DNA of 64,000 bases, from NCBI RefSeq assembly GCF_009827615.1, contig NZ_WTYU01000002.1, forward strand, positions 1 through 64,000, in the 5' to 3' direction. The position numbers and the translations under genes were made by a program. Origin of the DNA: Allopontixanthobacter confluentis (GTDB lineage: Bacteria > Pseudomonadota > Alphaproteobacteria > Sphingomonadales > Sphingomonadaceae). Positions 34,381 through 43,329 of the stretch are shown here, piece by piece; the stretch's first letter is position 1; each line of letters begins with the position of its first letter. The notes under the pieces were generated by a model, which did no database searches, had not been told where the DNA came from, and saw nothing but the letters and a program-made list of their open reading frames with translations.

Positions 34381-35429
34381 TTGGCTGGCGGCGCTGTCGA
34401 TTCCCGCACGATCAGTCCGGCAGGCACGATTGTTGGTCCTTCCGGCAGCGCATCGCCGCGCTTGGCCGCGACAATCCGCTCCACCGCCAGCGCAGTGGTG
34501 GCGGCAACTGGCTGGTCAATCGCGGTCAGTGCTGGTCGCGTCAGCATGGTCATGGGCGTATTGTCGAAGCTGACCACGGACAGATCGCGCGGCACCTGCA
34601 TGCCCATTTTGCGCGCCACATCCACCGTGGCCAGCGCCATATGGTCGCTACTGGCGATGATCGCTGTTGGCCTGGGCCTGAGCGCGAGCAATTTTTGCGC
34701 GGCATCGACACCTGACCGATAGCTGAAGTCACCTGCCGCACACAGGCCGTCAAACCCGAGGCCCGCGTCTGCCATTTCGGCCTTCCAGCCGGCTTCGCGC
34801 CAGTCGCTGAGTTTATATTCAGCCGCGCCCTTGATAAAACCGATGCGCTGATGGCCCAGATCAATCAGATGGCGCGTGGCGGTGCGCGCCGCGCCTTCAT
34901 CGCCCATGATCAGCGAAATACCGCCTGCCTCACCAGTGGAGCCAATTTGCGCGAACGGGATATTTTGCCGCCGCAGCAGATCCGTGATCAGCGGATTGTC
35001 CGAATGAGGCGGGGTCAGGATCACACCATCGGGTTGCAGCGCGGCGATACACCCCTGCAACTCGCGCTCCACATGGTCGGAATGCGTATCGACCAGCTCG
35101 AAAATCAGACGGTAGCCATGTTTGGCACATTCCAGCATGCCGCCCATCAGCATCTGGTCCACCCAGTCAGTGCCTTCACGCGCACGCCAGTCGGCAATAG
35201 TCCGCTCGCGGTCATTCAGTGCCAGAATGAGGTAGGAGCGCGATCCGCTCATCCGCTGCGCGGCAATCGACGGGACATAGCCAAGCTTGTCGATCGACGC
35301 CTGCACCCGCTCGCGCATGGACGCGCGCACATTGGGTTCCTGATTGATGACACGGCTGACCGTCTGCAGGGAAACCCCCGCATCTGCGGCCACGTGCTTG
35401 ATTGTGACGGCCTGTCGCCGGCGCACCAT
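34377..35429 (-). CDS. LacI-family transcriptional regulator of the glucan locus
   Basis: 350 residues. N-terminal helix-turn-helix (TIKHVAADAGVSLQTVSRVI, hinge VPSIAAQRMSGSRS) and a periplasmic-binding-like effector domain (~60-340; HLIDLGHQRIGFIKG, AIIASSDHMALATVDVARKM, VSFDNTPMT). It is likely the repressor of the surrounding receptor, hydrolase and transporter genes with a glucan-derived sugar as inducer (inference from context and operator-like palindromes). It is translationally coupled to the MFS gene. Confidence 0.93.
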   Translation of the reverse strand: MVRRRQAVTIKHVAADAGVSLQTVSRVINQEPNVRASMRERVQASIDKLGYVPSIAAQRMSGSRSYLILALNDRERTIADWRAREGTDWVDQMLMGGMLECAKHGYRLIFELVDTHSDHVERELQGCIAALQPDGVILTPPHSDNPLITDLLRRQNIPFAQIGSTGEAGGISLIMGDEGAARTATRHLIDLGHQRIGFIKGAAEYKLSDWREAGWKAEMADAGLGFDGLCAAGDFSYRSGVDAAQKLLALRPRPTAIIASSDHMALATVDVARKMGMQVPRDLSVVSFDNTPMTMLTRPALTAIDQPVAATTALAVERIVAAKRGDALPEGPTIVPAGLIVRESTAPPAK

Positions 35430-35456
35430 TGATCCCTGCCCCCGATTGTAAACGGA

Positions 35457-35470
35457 TGTGAGCGTTAGAC
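35457..35470 (-). promoter_or_regulatory. Weak LacI-operator-like half site upstream of the lacI-type gene
   Basis: TGTGAGCGTTAGAC matches the left half of the TGTGA(A/G)CGTTCACA palindromes but has a degenerate right half. It lies 28 bp upstream of the regulator start, a position that would suit autoregulation. Preceded by a further partial match TGTAAACG. Suggestive only. Confidence 0.3.
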
Positions 35471-35589
35471 AGGTCCGTCAAGCATTGCCAGACCTGCGTC
35501 AGCCTGGTTGCGGGTGTCCCTTCCGACACGCGACAGAACGCGCTGGAATGCGCCACACTGCTTGCTGCCAACCACTGCCAAACCAACAG

Positions 35590-35617
35590 CGGGACCTTGC
35601 CTGAACAAGACCCCGCC
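35590..35617 (-). terminator. Imperfect hairpin downstream of the TonB-receptor gene
   Basis: GCGGGACCTTG, a 6-base loop, CAAGACCCCGC: 9 of 11 positions pair. It begins 28 bp past the receptor stop codon. No long T-run follows on the minus strand (TGTTGGTTTGG), so it may be a weak terminator or an mRNA 3'-end stabiliser separating the receptor transcript from the downstream lacI operon. Confidence 0.45.
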
Positions 35618-35644
35618 TGATTTGGTTACAAATTCCAGAAGCCT

Positions 35645-38600
35645 CTAGAAATCGAAGCGGGCGATGAACGAGAAGCGCCGGTCATTGCGGAATGCCGAAC
35701 GCGTTACCCGTGTTCCGTCAAAATCGACCACTTGCGAAGTCCGCGTCACTTCGTCGAGAAGATTAACACCCTGGACACCCAGCTTGATATTGTCCGTCAC
35801 CGCATAGAAGATCGACGCATCAAGCTGTCCGGTCGATTCCTGATAGATTGGCGAGAACGGGAAGATGTCATCGCGTGGTGTGATCAGGAATGCTGACCGC
35901 CAGTTATAGGCGGCGCGCATTGCCAGCGGGCCCATCTCGTAAAAGACGGTGGCGTTGACAGTGTGCTTGGACAAGCCAGCGAGCGGTTGCTGGGAGACAA
36001 ATGCCCCACCACCCAGATCGTTGACCCCTGTGACCACCGAAGGCTGGCCGACTGCGGCCAGGTTCGGGTTCGAGAAGTCGCTTCCGTCTACATAGGTGTA
36101 GGTAAGCTGCGAACCCAGGCCACTCAGCAGTCCCGGCAGGAAGTCATACGTCTGCTGATAGGCAATTTCGAAGCCCTTCAGATTGCCGCCTTGATCATTG
36201 ATCGGGCCTTCGACCTGCACGTCAGCCGATACGCCGCTGTCGCTGATGTAATTCACCGTCTCGAAGCCAGTGTTCACAATACCCTGAATGTCTTTCAGGA
36301 ACGCGGAAACAGTAATCGAACCGACCGCGTCGAAATACCATTCGGCAGACAGGTCGTAATTCCACGCCGAAACCGGACGCAAGTTGCGGTTACCCGTCTG
36401 CAAGGCAAACAAGGGGCCACTTTCCAATGTGTTTGCCAGTTTCAGGGCATTGGTGTTGTCGCCAATGCCGCCACCTGCGCGGAATAGTTGCAGGTCAGGG
36501 CGCGAAATGGCTTTCGACGCCGCTGCACGGAACAGCAACCCATTGCCTACATCAAGCTTGGCATTGAAGCTGGGCAGCCAGTTATCGAACCGGATTTTGC
36601 GGTTGTCGTTGATAATCTCGCCAGTGAACGCCGAAGCGAACTCCGCTTTGCGGGCAGCCGACAAATCGCAATACCCACGGGGAATCCCCGGCACTGCGGG
36701 TCCGGCACAGCTTGCGTCGATTTCCGAGACCTGGACAATGCCGTCACCGTTGCCGAAGCCAGCTGGATTATCGAAGCGATCAGCCGAAGGGAAACCGATG
36801 CGGCCACCGCTCGACACCGTTGTTTCGACATATCGCAGGCCAAAATTGCCTGTCAGAGCCATGCCATTGGCAAAATCATGCCCATAGTCGATCCGGGCGT
36901 ATGCCGCTTTCGTGACTTCTGAAACTGTCGAAACTTCACCGGGGCAATAGACCCCTTCGATATCGCAAGGGATGATCTCGCCAGTCAGCGGATCCTGCCG
37001 CGAACGACCGTTTACACCATAATTGAAACGCTCGGGCGACTGGCCGAATTCCTGGATCTCGGCAAATTGCTGATCTGTCAGGCCGGACAGATATTCGGCG
37101 AGGAAATCATCGCCGCCAAAGAAATAGCCTGCGCCGTTTTCAATCGGCGTTGGTGCCTTGCCCCGCTGGAAACCATCCGCGAATACATCGCGATACTGCG
37201 AGTAATTGGGAAATTCGTCCGTGAATGCGCCGCCGGCAATGGCAAATTCCTGGCCCGGCAGGCCAGTGAACCAGCGCCCGGGAACAAATCCGCCCGTTGC
37301 AGCGCAACCGGGGCCTTCATTCCACGGCGCACAGCCGGCACGGCCAGCCCAAGGCGCAGAAAGGTTGCCCCAGGTGCTGAAGTTGGTGTTGCGGGTGGTC
37401 CGGTCACGGTCAGCCCATCGTGCGCCGAACCGTGCCTGCTTCAAAAACCCGTCGTCGCTGATGTCATATTCTGCGTCAAAACGCAGGCTGTCCATCTCGC
37501 CTTCGTTCTTCTCGCGGCTATCCAGCCCGAACCAGTAATAGGTGCTTTCGCCAGAGGAGAAATAGTCTGCCGGCGAACCTGGCGGGGCAATGAACTGCAC
37601 TTGCGGCGTCTTGCCCGTAAGATCGAGGTCGACATTGGCAAATGTGCTGAGAGCACCGAAGACGGAATCGCGTCGCAGATCGGAATTGATGCGCTGGGCT
37701 TCGAAATTTACCCGGAGGCGGTCCGTAATGTTCCAGTCAGCATCGAAGGAGAAATCCTGGGTCACTGACCGCGCGCCGCGAAGGAAGCGCAGCGAATCAA
37801 TCGGAATGCCGCCGCGGCCAAATGGCGTTGCATAGGCATCGCCAGGGCGCTGCGTCAGAACGCCTTTCTCGAACACGCCATTTTCGTCAAACTGCCATGT
37901 GCTGCCGGCAGCAGGCACAGGGAACAGCAGTTCGTCGTCGACGCGCGAAATCAAGGCATATTCTTCAGTATCAAACGTGGTTTCTGACCGCAGCCATTCA
38001 AAGGTTGCGGAAAAATCGCCGGTTGGATCTTCATATTGAACAACCGCAGACCACGCTTCGCGATTACGGTCGAGATTGGTCGTGCGCACGCCTGCACCCT
38101 TTGGCACAACAAGTGCGCCTGCGGGCGGGAAGTTCGACGCGTCAAAGTTGGGATCACCGACAAAGCCGCCCGACCCGACGGATACCGCGCGAAGGCAGGG
38201 CCCATCAAATGTGCTTACACGGTAGCATGGATCGGCAACCTGCGATGCATCCGTCCGGCTCTTCAATTTGGATTTGGAATAACCAAGCTGGAAGCCGAGA
38301 TTACCTGCATCGGATTCGTAAGTGGTGGACCCCAGCAAGTTGATTGTCGGCGACCATTCTTCACGCAGATCACCATAGTTCGCTTCGATCGAACCAGCCA
38401 GATGCGGGCCCCTGCGATCAAGCGGCTTGCGCGTCACCAGATTTACGGTGCCGGCAATTGCGCCTTCAATTAGGTCTGCGGTGGAATTCTTGAACACTTC
38501 GACCCGGCCAAGAAGTTCTGGCGACACATCGTCAAAACTGAGGACCCGCCCGCCTGTTGCCGAGAAGATGTCGCGGCCGTTCAGTTCTGAACGCACATAG

Positions 38601-38986
38601 GGCAGGCCGCGGATGATAACGCCGGTGCCTTCAACCGAGAAGCGATCAGGGTCAGTGGTTTTTTCAAACCGGCCGATATTCACCCCGGGAACGCGCTGCA
38701 GCGCTTCGGCCACCGAACGGTCAGGCAAGGCGCCGATATCTTCGGCAGAAACCACATCTACAAATGTGTCGGCATTGCGCTTGATATTCTGCGCGCTTTC
38801 CAGCGCGCCGCGGAAGCCCGACACGATGATGACATTGTCATCATCCACAACCACTTCTTCATCAACCGGCGCATCTTGCGCCATTGCAGGCGCGGCCATA
38901 ACCGCCGACAGAGCAAGGCCGGAAGCCGTGCTGAGCGCGAGAAAACGGCGCGATGACGCCACTCGAATCGAGTTTGTGTAGAACAA
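35645..38986 (-). CDS. TonB-dependent outer-membrane receptor for glucan oligosaccharides
   Basis: 1113 residues. Signal peptide (STASGLALSAVMAAPAMAQ), plug domain (~60-190; SVAEALQRVPGVNIGRFE, VIIRGLPYVRSELNGRD, EVFKNSTADLIEGAIAGTVNL) and a beta-barrel ending in an aromatic C-terminal strand (RRFSFIARFDF). The plug sequence AQNIKRNADTFVDVVSAEDIG is typical of carbohydrate-type receptors in Caulobacter, sphingomonads and gamma-proteobacterial glycan loci. The start is a TTG at 38986 with GGAGG 5-7 bases upstream and no ATG nearby. Divergent from the halogenase-like gene and probably controlled by the LacI-type operators between them. Confidence 0.93.
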   Translation of the reverse strand: MFYTNSIRVASSRRFLALSTASGLALSAVMAAPAMAQDAPVDEEVVVDDDNVIIVSGFRGALESAQNIKRNADTFVDVVSAEDIGALPDRSVAEALQRVPGVNIGRFEKTTDPDRFSVEGTGVIIRGLPYVRSELNGRDIFSATGGRVLSFDDVSPELLGRVEVFKNSTADLIEGAIAGTVNLVTRKPLDRRGPHLAGSIEANYGDLREEWSPTINLLGSTTYESDAGNLGFQLGYSKSKLKSRTDASQVADPCYRVSTFDGPCLRAVSVGSGGFVGDPNFDASNFPPAGALVVPKGAGVRTTNLDRNREAWSAVVQYEDPTGDFSATFEWLRSETTFDTEEYALISRVDDELLFPVPAAGSTWQFDENGVFEKGVLTQRPGDAYATPFGRGGIPIDSLRFLRGARSVTQDFSFDADWNITDRLRVNFEAQRINSDLRRDSVFGALSTFANVDLDLTGKTPQVQFIAPPGSPADYFSSGESTYYWFGLDSREKNEGEMDSLRFDAEYDISDDGFLKQARFGARWADRDRTTRNTNFSTWGNLSAPWAGRAGCAPWNEGPGCAATGGFVPGRWFTGLPGQEFAIAGGAFTDEFPNYSQYRDVFADGFQRGKAPTPIENGAGYFFGGDDFLAEYLSGLTDQQFAEIQEFGQSPERFNYGVNGRSRQDPLTGEIIPCDIEGVYCPGEVSTVSEVTKAAYARIDYGHDFANGMALTGNFGLRYVETTVSSGGRIGFPSADRFDNPAGFGNGDGIVQVSEIDASCAGPAVPGIPRGYCDLSAARKAEFASAFTGEIINDNRKIRFDNWLPSFNAKLDVGNGLLFRAAASKAISRPDLQLFRAGGGIGDNTNALKLANTLESGPLFALQTGNRNLRPVSAWNYDLSAEWYFDAVGSITVSAFLKDIQGIVNTGFETVNYISDSGVSADVQVEGPINDQGGNLKGFEIAYQQTYDFLPGLLSGLGSQLTYTYVDGSDFSNPNLAAVGQPSVVTGVNDLGGGAFVSQQPLAGLSKHTVNATVFYEMGPLAMRAAYNWRSAFLITPRDDIFPFSPIYQESTGQLDASIFYAVTDNIKLGVQGVNLLDEVTRTSQVVDFDGTRVTRSAFRNDRRFSFIARFDF

Positions 38987-39005
38987 GTAACCCTCCCCAG
39001 AGACG

Positions 39006-39011
39006 AGTATA
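39006..39011 (-). promoter_or_regulatory. Possible -10 box (TATACT) of the TonB-receptor promoter
   Basis: On the minus strand TATACT occurs in GGGTATTATACTCG, 20 bp upstream of the receptor start codon. No convincing -35 at 16-18 bp is visible. The operator pair lies 44-78 bp further upstream. Confidence 0.3.
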
Positions 39012-39054
39012 ATACCCGTAAATTTGTCTTGTATGCCTTTTGCCTACCGCATAA

Positions 39055-39089
39055 TGTGAGCGTTCACAAGGGTAAAATGAACGTTCACA
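39055..39089. promoter_or_regulatory. Paired LacI-type operators in the receptor/halogenase divergent promoter
   Basis: Two palindromes 21 bp apart centre to centre, two DNA turns: TGTGAGCGTTCACA at 39055-39068 and AATGAACGTTCACA at 39076-39089 (perfect TGAACGTTCA core). They have the CG-centred symmetry of LacI-family operators, and the LacI gene lies in the same locus. The two-turn spacing places both sites on the same DNA face. Confidence 0.65.
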
Positions 39090-39178
39090 TTACTCATGTT
39101 GGCACTTGGCATTGCGCGCGGTCCGGCCCTTGTATTGGCACTGGCGCGGGCGCGGATGAAGTGCAAGAAGAGGACTGT

Positions 39179-40690
39179 ATGGGGATCGAGAAAATCATTA
39201 TCGTCGGCGGCGGGACTGCTGGCTGGATGGCTGCAGCAGCGCTCTCGCGGCTGAACAAGCCCGGCCGGGCCCTGTCCATCACGCTGGTGGAATCCGAACA
39301 GATCGGCACGGTTGGCGTAGGCGAAGCAACCATTCCCCCCTTTGTGGATTTCAACAGCCTGCTTGGGGTCACGGAACAGGAAATGATGGCCGCTGCGCAG
39401 GCCACGTTCAAACTGGGCATCCAGTTCGTCAACTGGGGCAACCAGGGTGACAGCTACATCCATCCATTCGGTGCCTATGGTTACACAATGGGCGGCATTT
39501 CCTTCATGCAGGTGTGGCACAAGTTTCGCGAGTTGGGCGACAAACGCCCGATCCAGGTTTTCAACGTTGAAACCATGGCTGCGCATTTCGGGAAATTTTC
39601 GCGCACGGCGGATTACACCCGCGATGACCTGCCACCTGTCAATTATGCCTATCATTTGGATGCGGGGCGGTACGCTGCTTTCCTTCGCCAACTGGCACAT
39701 TCGCGCGGCGTGGTACGCCGTGAAGGGCGCGTAAATGATGTGGCGGTGGACGGCGAAAGCGGGTTTGTCACCTCCATCACGCTGGATGATGGGCACACGC
39801 TGGAAGGTGACCTGTTTATCGATTGCTCCGGTTTTCGAGGCCTGCTTATCGAACAGGCGCTGGAAACAGGCTATGAGGATTGGTCCCACTGGCTGCCATG
39901 TAACAGGGCCGTCGCCTTGCCATGCAACCGCGACGACGGCAGCCCGCCATCCCCCTTTACCCGCGCCACTGCCCATTCGGCAGGCTGGCAATGGCACGTG
40001 CCGCTGCAGCATCGCAACGGCAATGGCCATGTCTATTGCAGCGAATATATGGGTGATGACGAAGCGCATGGCATCCTCGTCGGGAACCTTGCCGGCAAAC
40101 CCACGGCTGATCCTAATTTCCTTCGTTTTACCACGGGCCGCAGAAAGAAATTCTGGAACAGGAATGTGGTCGCGCTCGGGCTGTCGGCAGGGTTCATGGA
40201 GCCGCTGGAATCAACCTCGATCCATCTCATCAACACCGGTATCGACAAGCTGATGGCAATGCTGTCGCTGGACGGCATCACCCCTGCCATGGAAAGCACG
40301 TTTAACCGGCTGACCGGCAAGGAATATGCCCGCATCCGGGATTTCCTGATCCTCCATTATAATGCCACACAGCGCGACGATTCCGAATTCTGGAATTACT
40401 GCCGGAACATGAGCGTGCCCGACACATTGACCGAAAAGATGGAAATTTTCAGGACCAACGGGCTGGTGTTCCGCGAAGAGGATGAATTGTTCACCGAAAC
40501 CAGCTGGGCAGCAGTGATGATGGGCCAGGGCATTGCGATGCAGGGCCACAATCCCATGGCCGATGTGCTGGACCCGGCTGCAACCCGCAAGGAACTGGAC
40601 GAAATGGAAAAATCCATCCGCTTCCTGATCAGCCAGATGCCAACGCACGAGCAATATGTAAGCAAATATTGCCCCGCCCCGCCCTTGTGA
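39179..40690 (+). CDS. Tryptophan-halogenase-like flavin-dependent enzyme
   Basis: 503 residues from ATG 39179 (AGAGGA 6 bases upstream). FAD-binding G-x-G-x-x-G in IIVGGGTAGWMAAAAL, GVGEATIPPF, the region of the catalytic lysine in ATFKLGIQFVNWG, and the halogenase motif W-x-W-x-(I/V)-P as WQWHVP. LGLSAGFMEPLESTSIHLI completes the family pattern. These proteins need a reduced-flavin supply and in a few cases halogenate indole-like compounds. Members beside TonB receptors in glycan loci have no settled role. No flavin reductase gene is nearby. The 39029 opening adds non-family residues and would run through the operators. Confidence 0.92.
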   Translation: MGIEKIIIVGGGTAGWMAAAALSRLNKPGRALSITLVESEQIGTVGVGEATIPPFVDFNSLLGVTEQEMMAAAQATFKLGIQFVNWGNQGDSYIHPFGAYGYTMGGISFMQVWHKFRELGDKRPIQVFNVETMAAHFGKFSRTADYTRDDLPPVNYAYHLDAGRYAAFLRQLAHSRGVVRREGRVNDVAVDGESGFVTSITLDDGHTLEGDLFIDCSGFRGLLIEQALETGYEDWSHWLPCNRAVALPCNRDDGSPPSPFTRATAHSAGWQWHVPLQHRNGNGHVYCSEYMGDDEAHGILVGNLAGKPTADPNFLRFTTGRRKKFWNRNVVALGLSAGFMEPLESTSIHLINTGIDKLMAMLSLDGITPAMESTFNRLTGKEYARIRDFLILHYNATQRDDSEFWNYCRNMSVPDTLTEKMEIFRTNGLVFREEDELFTETSWAAVMMGQGIAMQGHNPMADVLDPAATRKELDEMEKSIRFLISQMPTHEQYVSKYCPAPPL

Positions 40691-41492
40691 AACGCTCGAC
40701 TAAATTATCCATGCCGCGCACATAGGCGCGTAGATGTTGGCTGGCACGAGCGGCGTCGGCCAGCCGGCCAAAAAGAATCATGTCAGCGGCGATCCGAGCC
40801 GTCGAAGCAACGCCTCACGGGCGGCCCGTCATGCACCAGCGGACGCAGAATATTGCAGCGCCGTAACCGGCCGCGCAGTTGTCGCGACTGAACCACCAGA
40901 TTAGCTCATCTTTGCCCTCGTACGTTCGTGGCGGATAAGACGCACGATGCCGCCCGGAGTTCGTGATTGCAGCGAAGGGGGAAATCGTCTGGCGTAAATC
41001 TCGAACGATCCTCAGCCTGCGGCAGGCGGCGCACTAATTATCATAATCGAGTGTAGCACCCACAATTGCATCGCGTCTGGATCAACTGGATTGATCCATG
41101 AAAATCTGGCGCAGACGTTGGAATTCTATAAAAGCCGTAAATTATTAAATTCTAAATGCTCTTACCTCCCCATCAGAAAATATACCCTACTTTGTGCCCC
41201 AGCATTATTGTTAAATTTTTGGGCCATTTAATTCGGCCATGAGATTTCATCTTTCGTCCGCTCGAAGGCTTAAATTAGCTCAAGGATGATCAAACGGCGG
41301 CTTTGTTAGACAATGCTGACGCTCGTTTTTACAGCCGGGACGACGATTAGCACCCGTTCGTTCACATGATGAAAAAACAGTGGCTTGCAACCGTTACGAC
41401 ATTCTGGCTGATTTTGCGAAAAATAAAGACACACCGTCTGGAAGCGACCCAATTCCTGATATTCGCTACCACCGCTCACTTTCCTCGCTCAC
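40691..41492. other. 800 bp region without a recognisable gene; left edge of the accessory region
   Basis: No credible frame on either strand. The part at 41080-41290 is much more AT-rich than the rest of the window. On the minus strand, 40700-40950 has short stretches with coding-like composition (for example HLRAYVRGMDNLVERF) that may be a degraded gene, but I cannot name it. No insertion-sequence ends or flanking direct repeats were found by eye. Confidence 0.5.
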
Positions 41493-41738
41493 TCAATCGG
41501 GACCATAGGTCTGCCGAACGTATCGCAGGTTGATTTTGGCGACTAGGGTGGTGAACAGCCACAACACGCCGCCGCCAATGAAACCGAGGAAAAGCCAAAG
41601 CTCAATGGACGAAAAGACCCACTGAAGCCCTGCCAGTTGATCGACTATCCCAACCAACAGGAGTGCTCCAAACGCTGCGGACCAAATAATGGCAAGACCT
41701 TTTATGAAACGGCGGTCACGGCGATACGTTCGCTGCAA
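41493..41738 (-). CDS. Small two-helix membrane protein, 81 residues
   Basis: Opens with TTG at 41738 (weak start). Two membrane helices: residues ~15-33 (LAIIWSAAFGALLLVGIVD) and ~45-66 (IELWLFLGFIGGGVLWLFTTLV), with charged ends (RRDRRF; RYVRQTYGPD). No family recognised. It is separated from the SMI1/KNR4 gene by about 200 bp on the same strand. Confidence 0.5.
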   Translation of the reverse strand: MQRTYRRDRRFIKGLAIIWSAAFGALLLVGIVDQLAGLQWVFSSIELWLFLGFIGGGVLWLFTTLVAKINLRYVRQTYGPD

Positions 41739-41943
41739 ATCGTGACTTCGGTTTCACAAATAGATCGGATCCTGTTGCATCTGCTGAGCCTAGTTTTTCT
41801 GATGGCGGCTAACCACCCAGTTCTTGCCGCTCAACAGCGTTTTCGAATTCACCAAAATCAGCCTGTCCGCTTATAGCGAGTTTCTGATGGAATCAGACTA
41901 GCAGCACTCGAAACATGAGCGGTCGTTCGATCCGAGGTTCAGT

Positions 41944-42768
41944 TCACAAGAACTGGCCGGGCGCGCCCAACAGATTGCGAACACCGTCATGGAAGTGGTC
42001 GGCTGGCGGCTGCTTCAGCCTGAATTGCCGCAACACCACTTCGTCTGCAGCAACGCTTAGTCTGAAGTTCCCGCTCTCCAGCAATTCTGCAATCCACTCG
42101 AGAAACTGACCGAGAGAATCCGCAAGCACCACTTTTACATCTTCATCACGCCCGAACAGGATTATCTGGCCTACTCGGCCACCGGGCCATGGGTCGAAAT
42201 CCAGACCGATGTGGCCACCGGACCCATCTGCCGTCAGCGGTATCCAGCCAGGATTTGTGTAGGCTGGATCCACCGCACCCTGAGGCCACGCCCCGCCGCG
42301 AATTGCGTAAGGATTGCCGCCGATATCTGCCAACGTCTTTTTCCACTGCCGCCATTCGGTGGCCGCTTGTTGAAGCGGCAGTATTGGAAGCCCGTAGATA
42401 TGACCCCAGCGGTCGTCGTTTTCGCCATCGTGCCACCTGTATAATTGGCGATATGAGCGCGGCATTTCAAAGCCGACAACTTCCTGGAACGCATTGATTT
42501 GCGCATCATCTGCCGGCGGATTGAACACATATTTGTCCGCTGGCAGATTGGCCGCATACCAAGCGTCCAACCGCGCTAGGACTGGCGCGATATCTTCCTC
42601 CAGCTTCGGCTTCGCTTCACCTTCTGGGCGCTTAGGAATGCTGTTCATCGTCATAGCTTCATTTCGGTTGATCTGGCGCATTGTGCAGACAAGAGGTAGC
42701 AGCCCACCAATGGTGCACACACCAAGCACGGTGCCGCCGATTATCAAGTTGCGCCTAGTTGGGTCCAT
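41944..42768 (-). CDS. SMI1/KNR4 (SUKH-like) protein with N-terminal membrane anchor
   Basis: 274 residues. The N-terminus PTRRNLIIGGTVLGVCTIGG is a twin-Arg-like signal or anchor. The SMI1/KNR4 domain covers ~60-235: PPADDAQINAFQEVVGFEMP, SYRQLYRWHDGEN, LPILPLQQAATEWRQWKK, WIPLTADGSGGHIGLDFDP and GQIILFGRDED. SUKH proteins often act as immunity proteins against contact-dependent toxins or as regulators. Usually they are cytoplasmic, so the exported or anchored form is unusual. No toxin gene is adjacent. Confidence 0.85.
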   Translation of the reverse strand: MDPTRRNLIIGGTVLGVCTIGGLLPLVCTMRQINRNEAMTMNSIPKRPEGEAKPKLEEDIAPVLARLDAWYAANLPADKYVFNPPADDAQINAFQEVVGFEMPRSYRQLYRWHDGENDDRWGHIYGLPILPLQQAATEWRQWKKTLADIGGNPYAIRGGAWPQGAVDPAYTNPGWIPLTADGSGGHIGLDFDPWPGGRVGQIILFGRDEDVKVVLADSLGQFLEWIAELLESGNFRLSVAADEVVLRQFRLKQPPADHFHDGVRNLLGAPGQFL

Positions 42769-42897
42769 GATCGTCTACGTAATCTTTATAAGATGAAATT
42801 CCTAATGTCAGCTTGCCACCCAATCTCGGCCGCTTATCGCATGATCTTCCCGGCCTGGAAGCGGTCAATCAGAGCTGTTGAGCGACCGCTTCGTGGG

Positions 42898-43287
42898 CTA
42901 GATTTCACCTCGCTCGGCTAAGAGCAAAGCGTTTTCGAAGTCGACGCCCAGATAGCGCGCAGTGCTTTCGATCTTCGTGTGGCCGAGCAGGATATGGATC
43001 GCGCGGATGTTCCAGGTCTTGCGGTAGATCATCGCCGCCTTCGTTCGGCGAAACGAATACGTCCCAAATTTCGCTTTGCGATGTGCGAGCGCAGTGACTC
43101 ATTTGTCTACGAGTGGTGCAGACTGTCGCGTGCTCACATGGCCCGCCTGGTCGGTGCGGCTACAGAACAGATAATTCCCAATTGATCTGCCTCTACGTTC
43201 CAGCCACGCGATCAAGGCAAAAGCGGATCGCCCAAATTTGCGGCTGCGTCGGAGGCCGCTTGGTGCCGACGTCTGGTAGCGCTCCAA
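42898..43287 (-). pseudogene. Tyrosine-recombinase (integrase) C-terminal remnant with in-frame TGA
   Basis: Two same-frame pieces are divided by TGA at 43099-43101. The upstream piece has LIAWLERRG and STRQSAPLVDK. The downstream piece reads FGTYSFRRTKAAMIYRKT, IHILLGHTKIESTARYLGVD and ENALLLAERGEI. These are the box II region of short site-specific integrases: R in SFRRTK, H-x-x-R-type LLGHTKIESTARY with the catalytic Tyr. The TGA falls where relatives have a Trp (VDEW). The N-terminal half is missing. It marks past mobility of this region. Confidence 0.85.
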
Positions 43288-43329
43288 GCTGCGCGAGTCT
43301 GCATAGCGAGGTCAAATCGTGAGTATCCC

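Noticed and set aside
40730-40775. GGCTGGC ... GCCAGCC inverted repeat as an insertion-sequence end
   Set aside because: No partner copy, no transposase and no flanking target duplication were seen.
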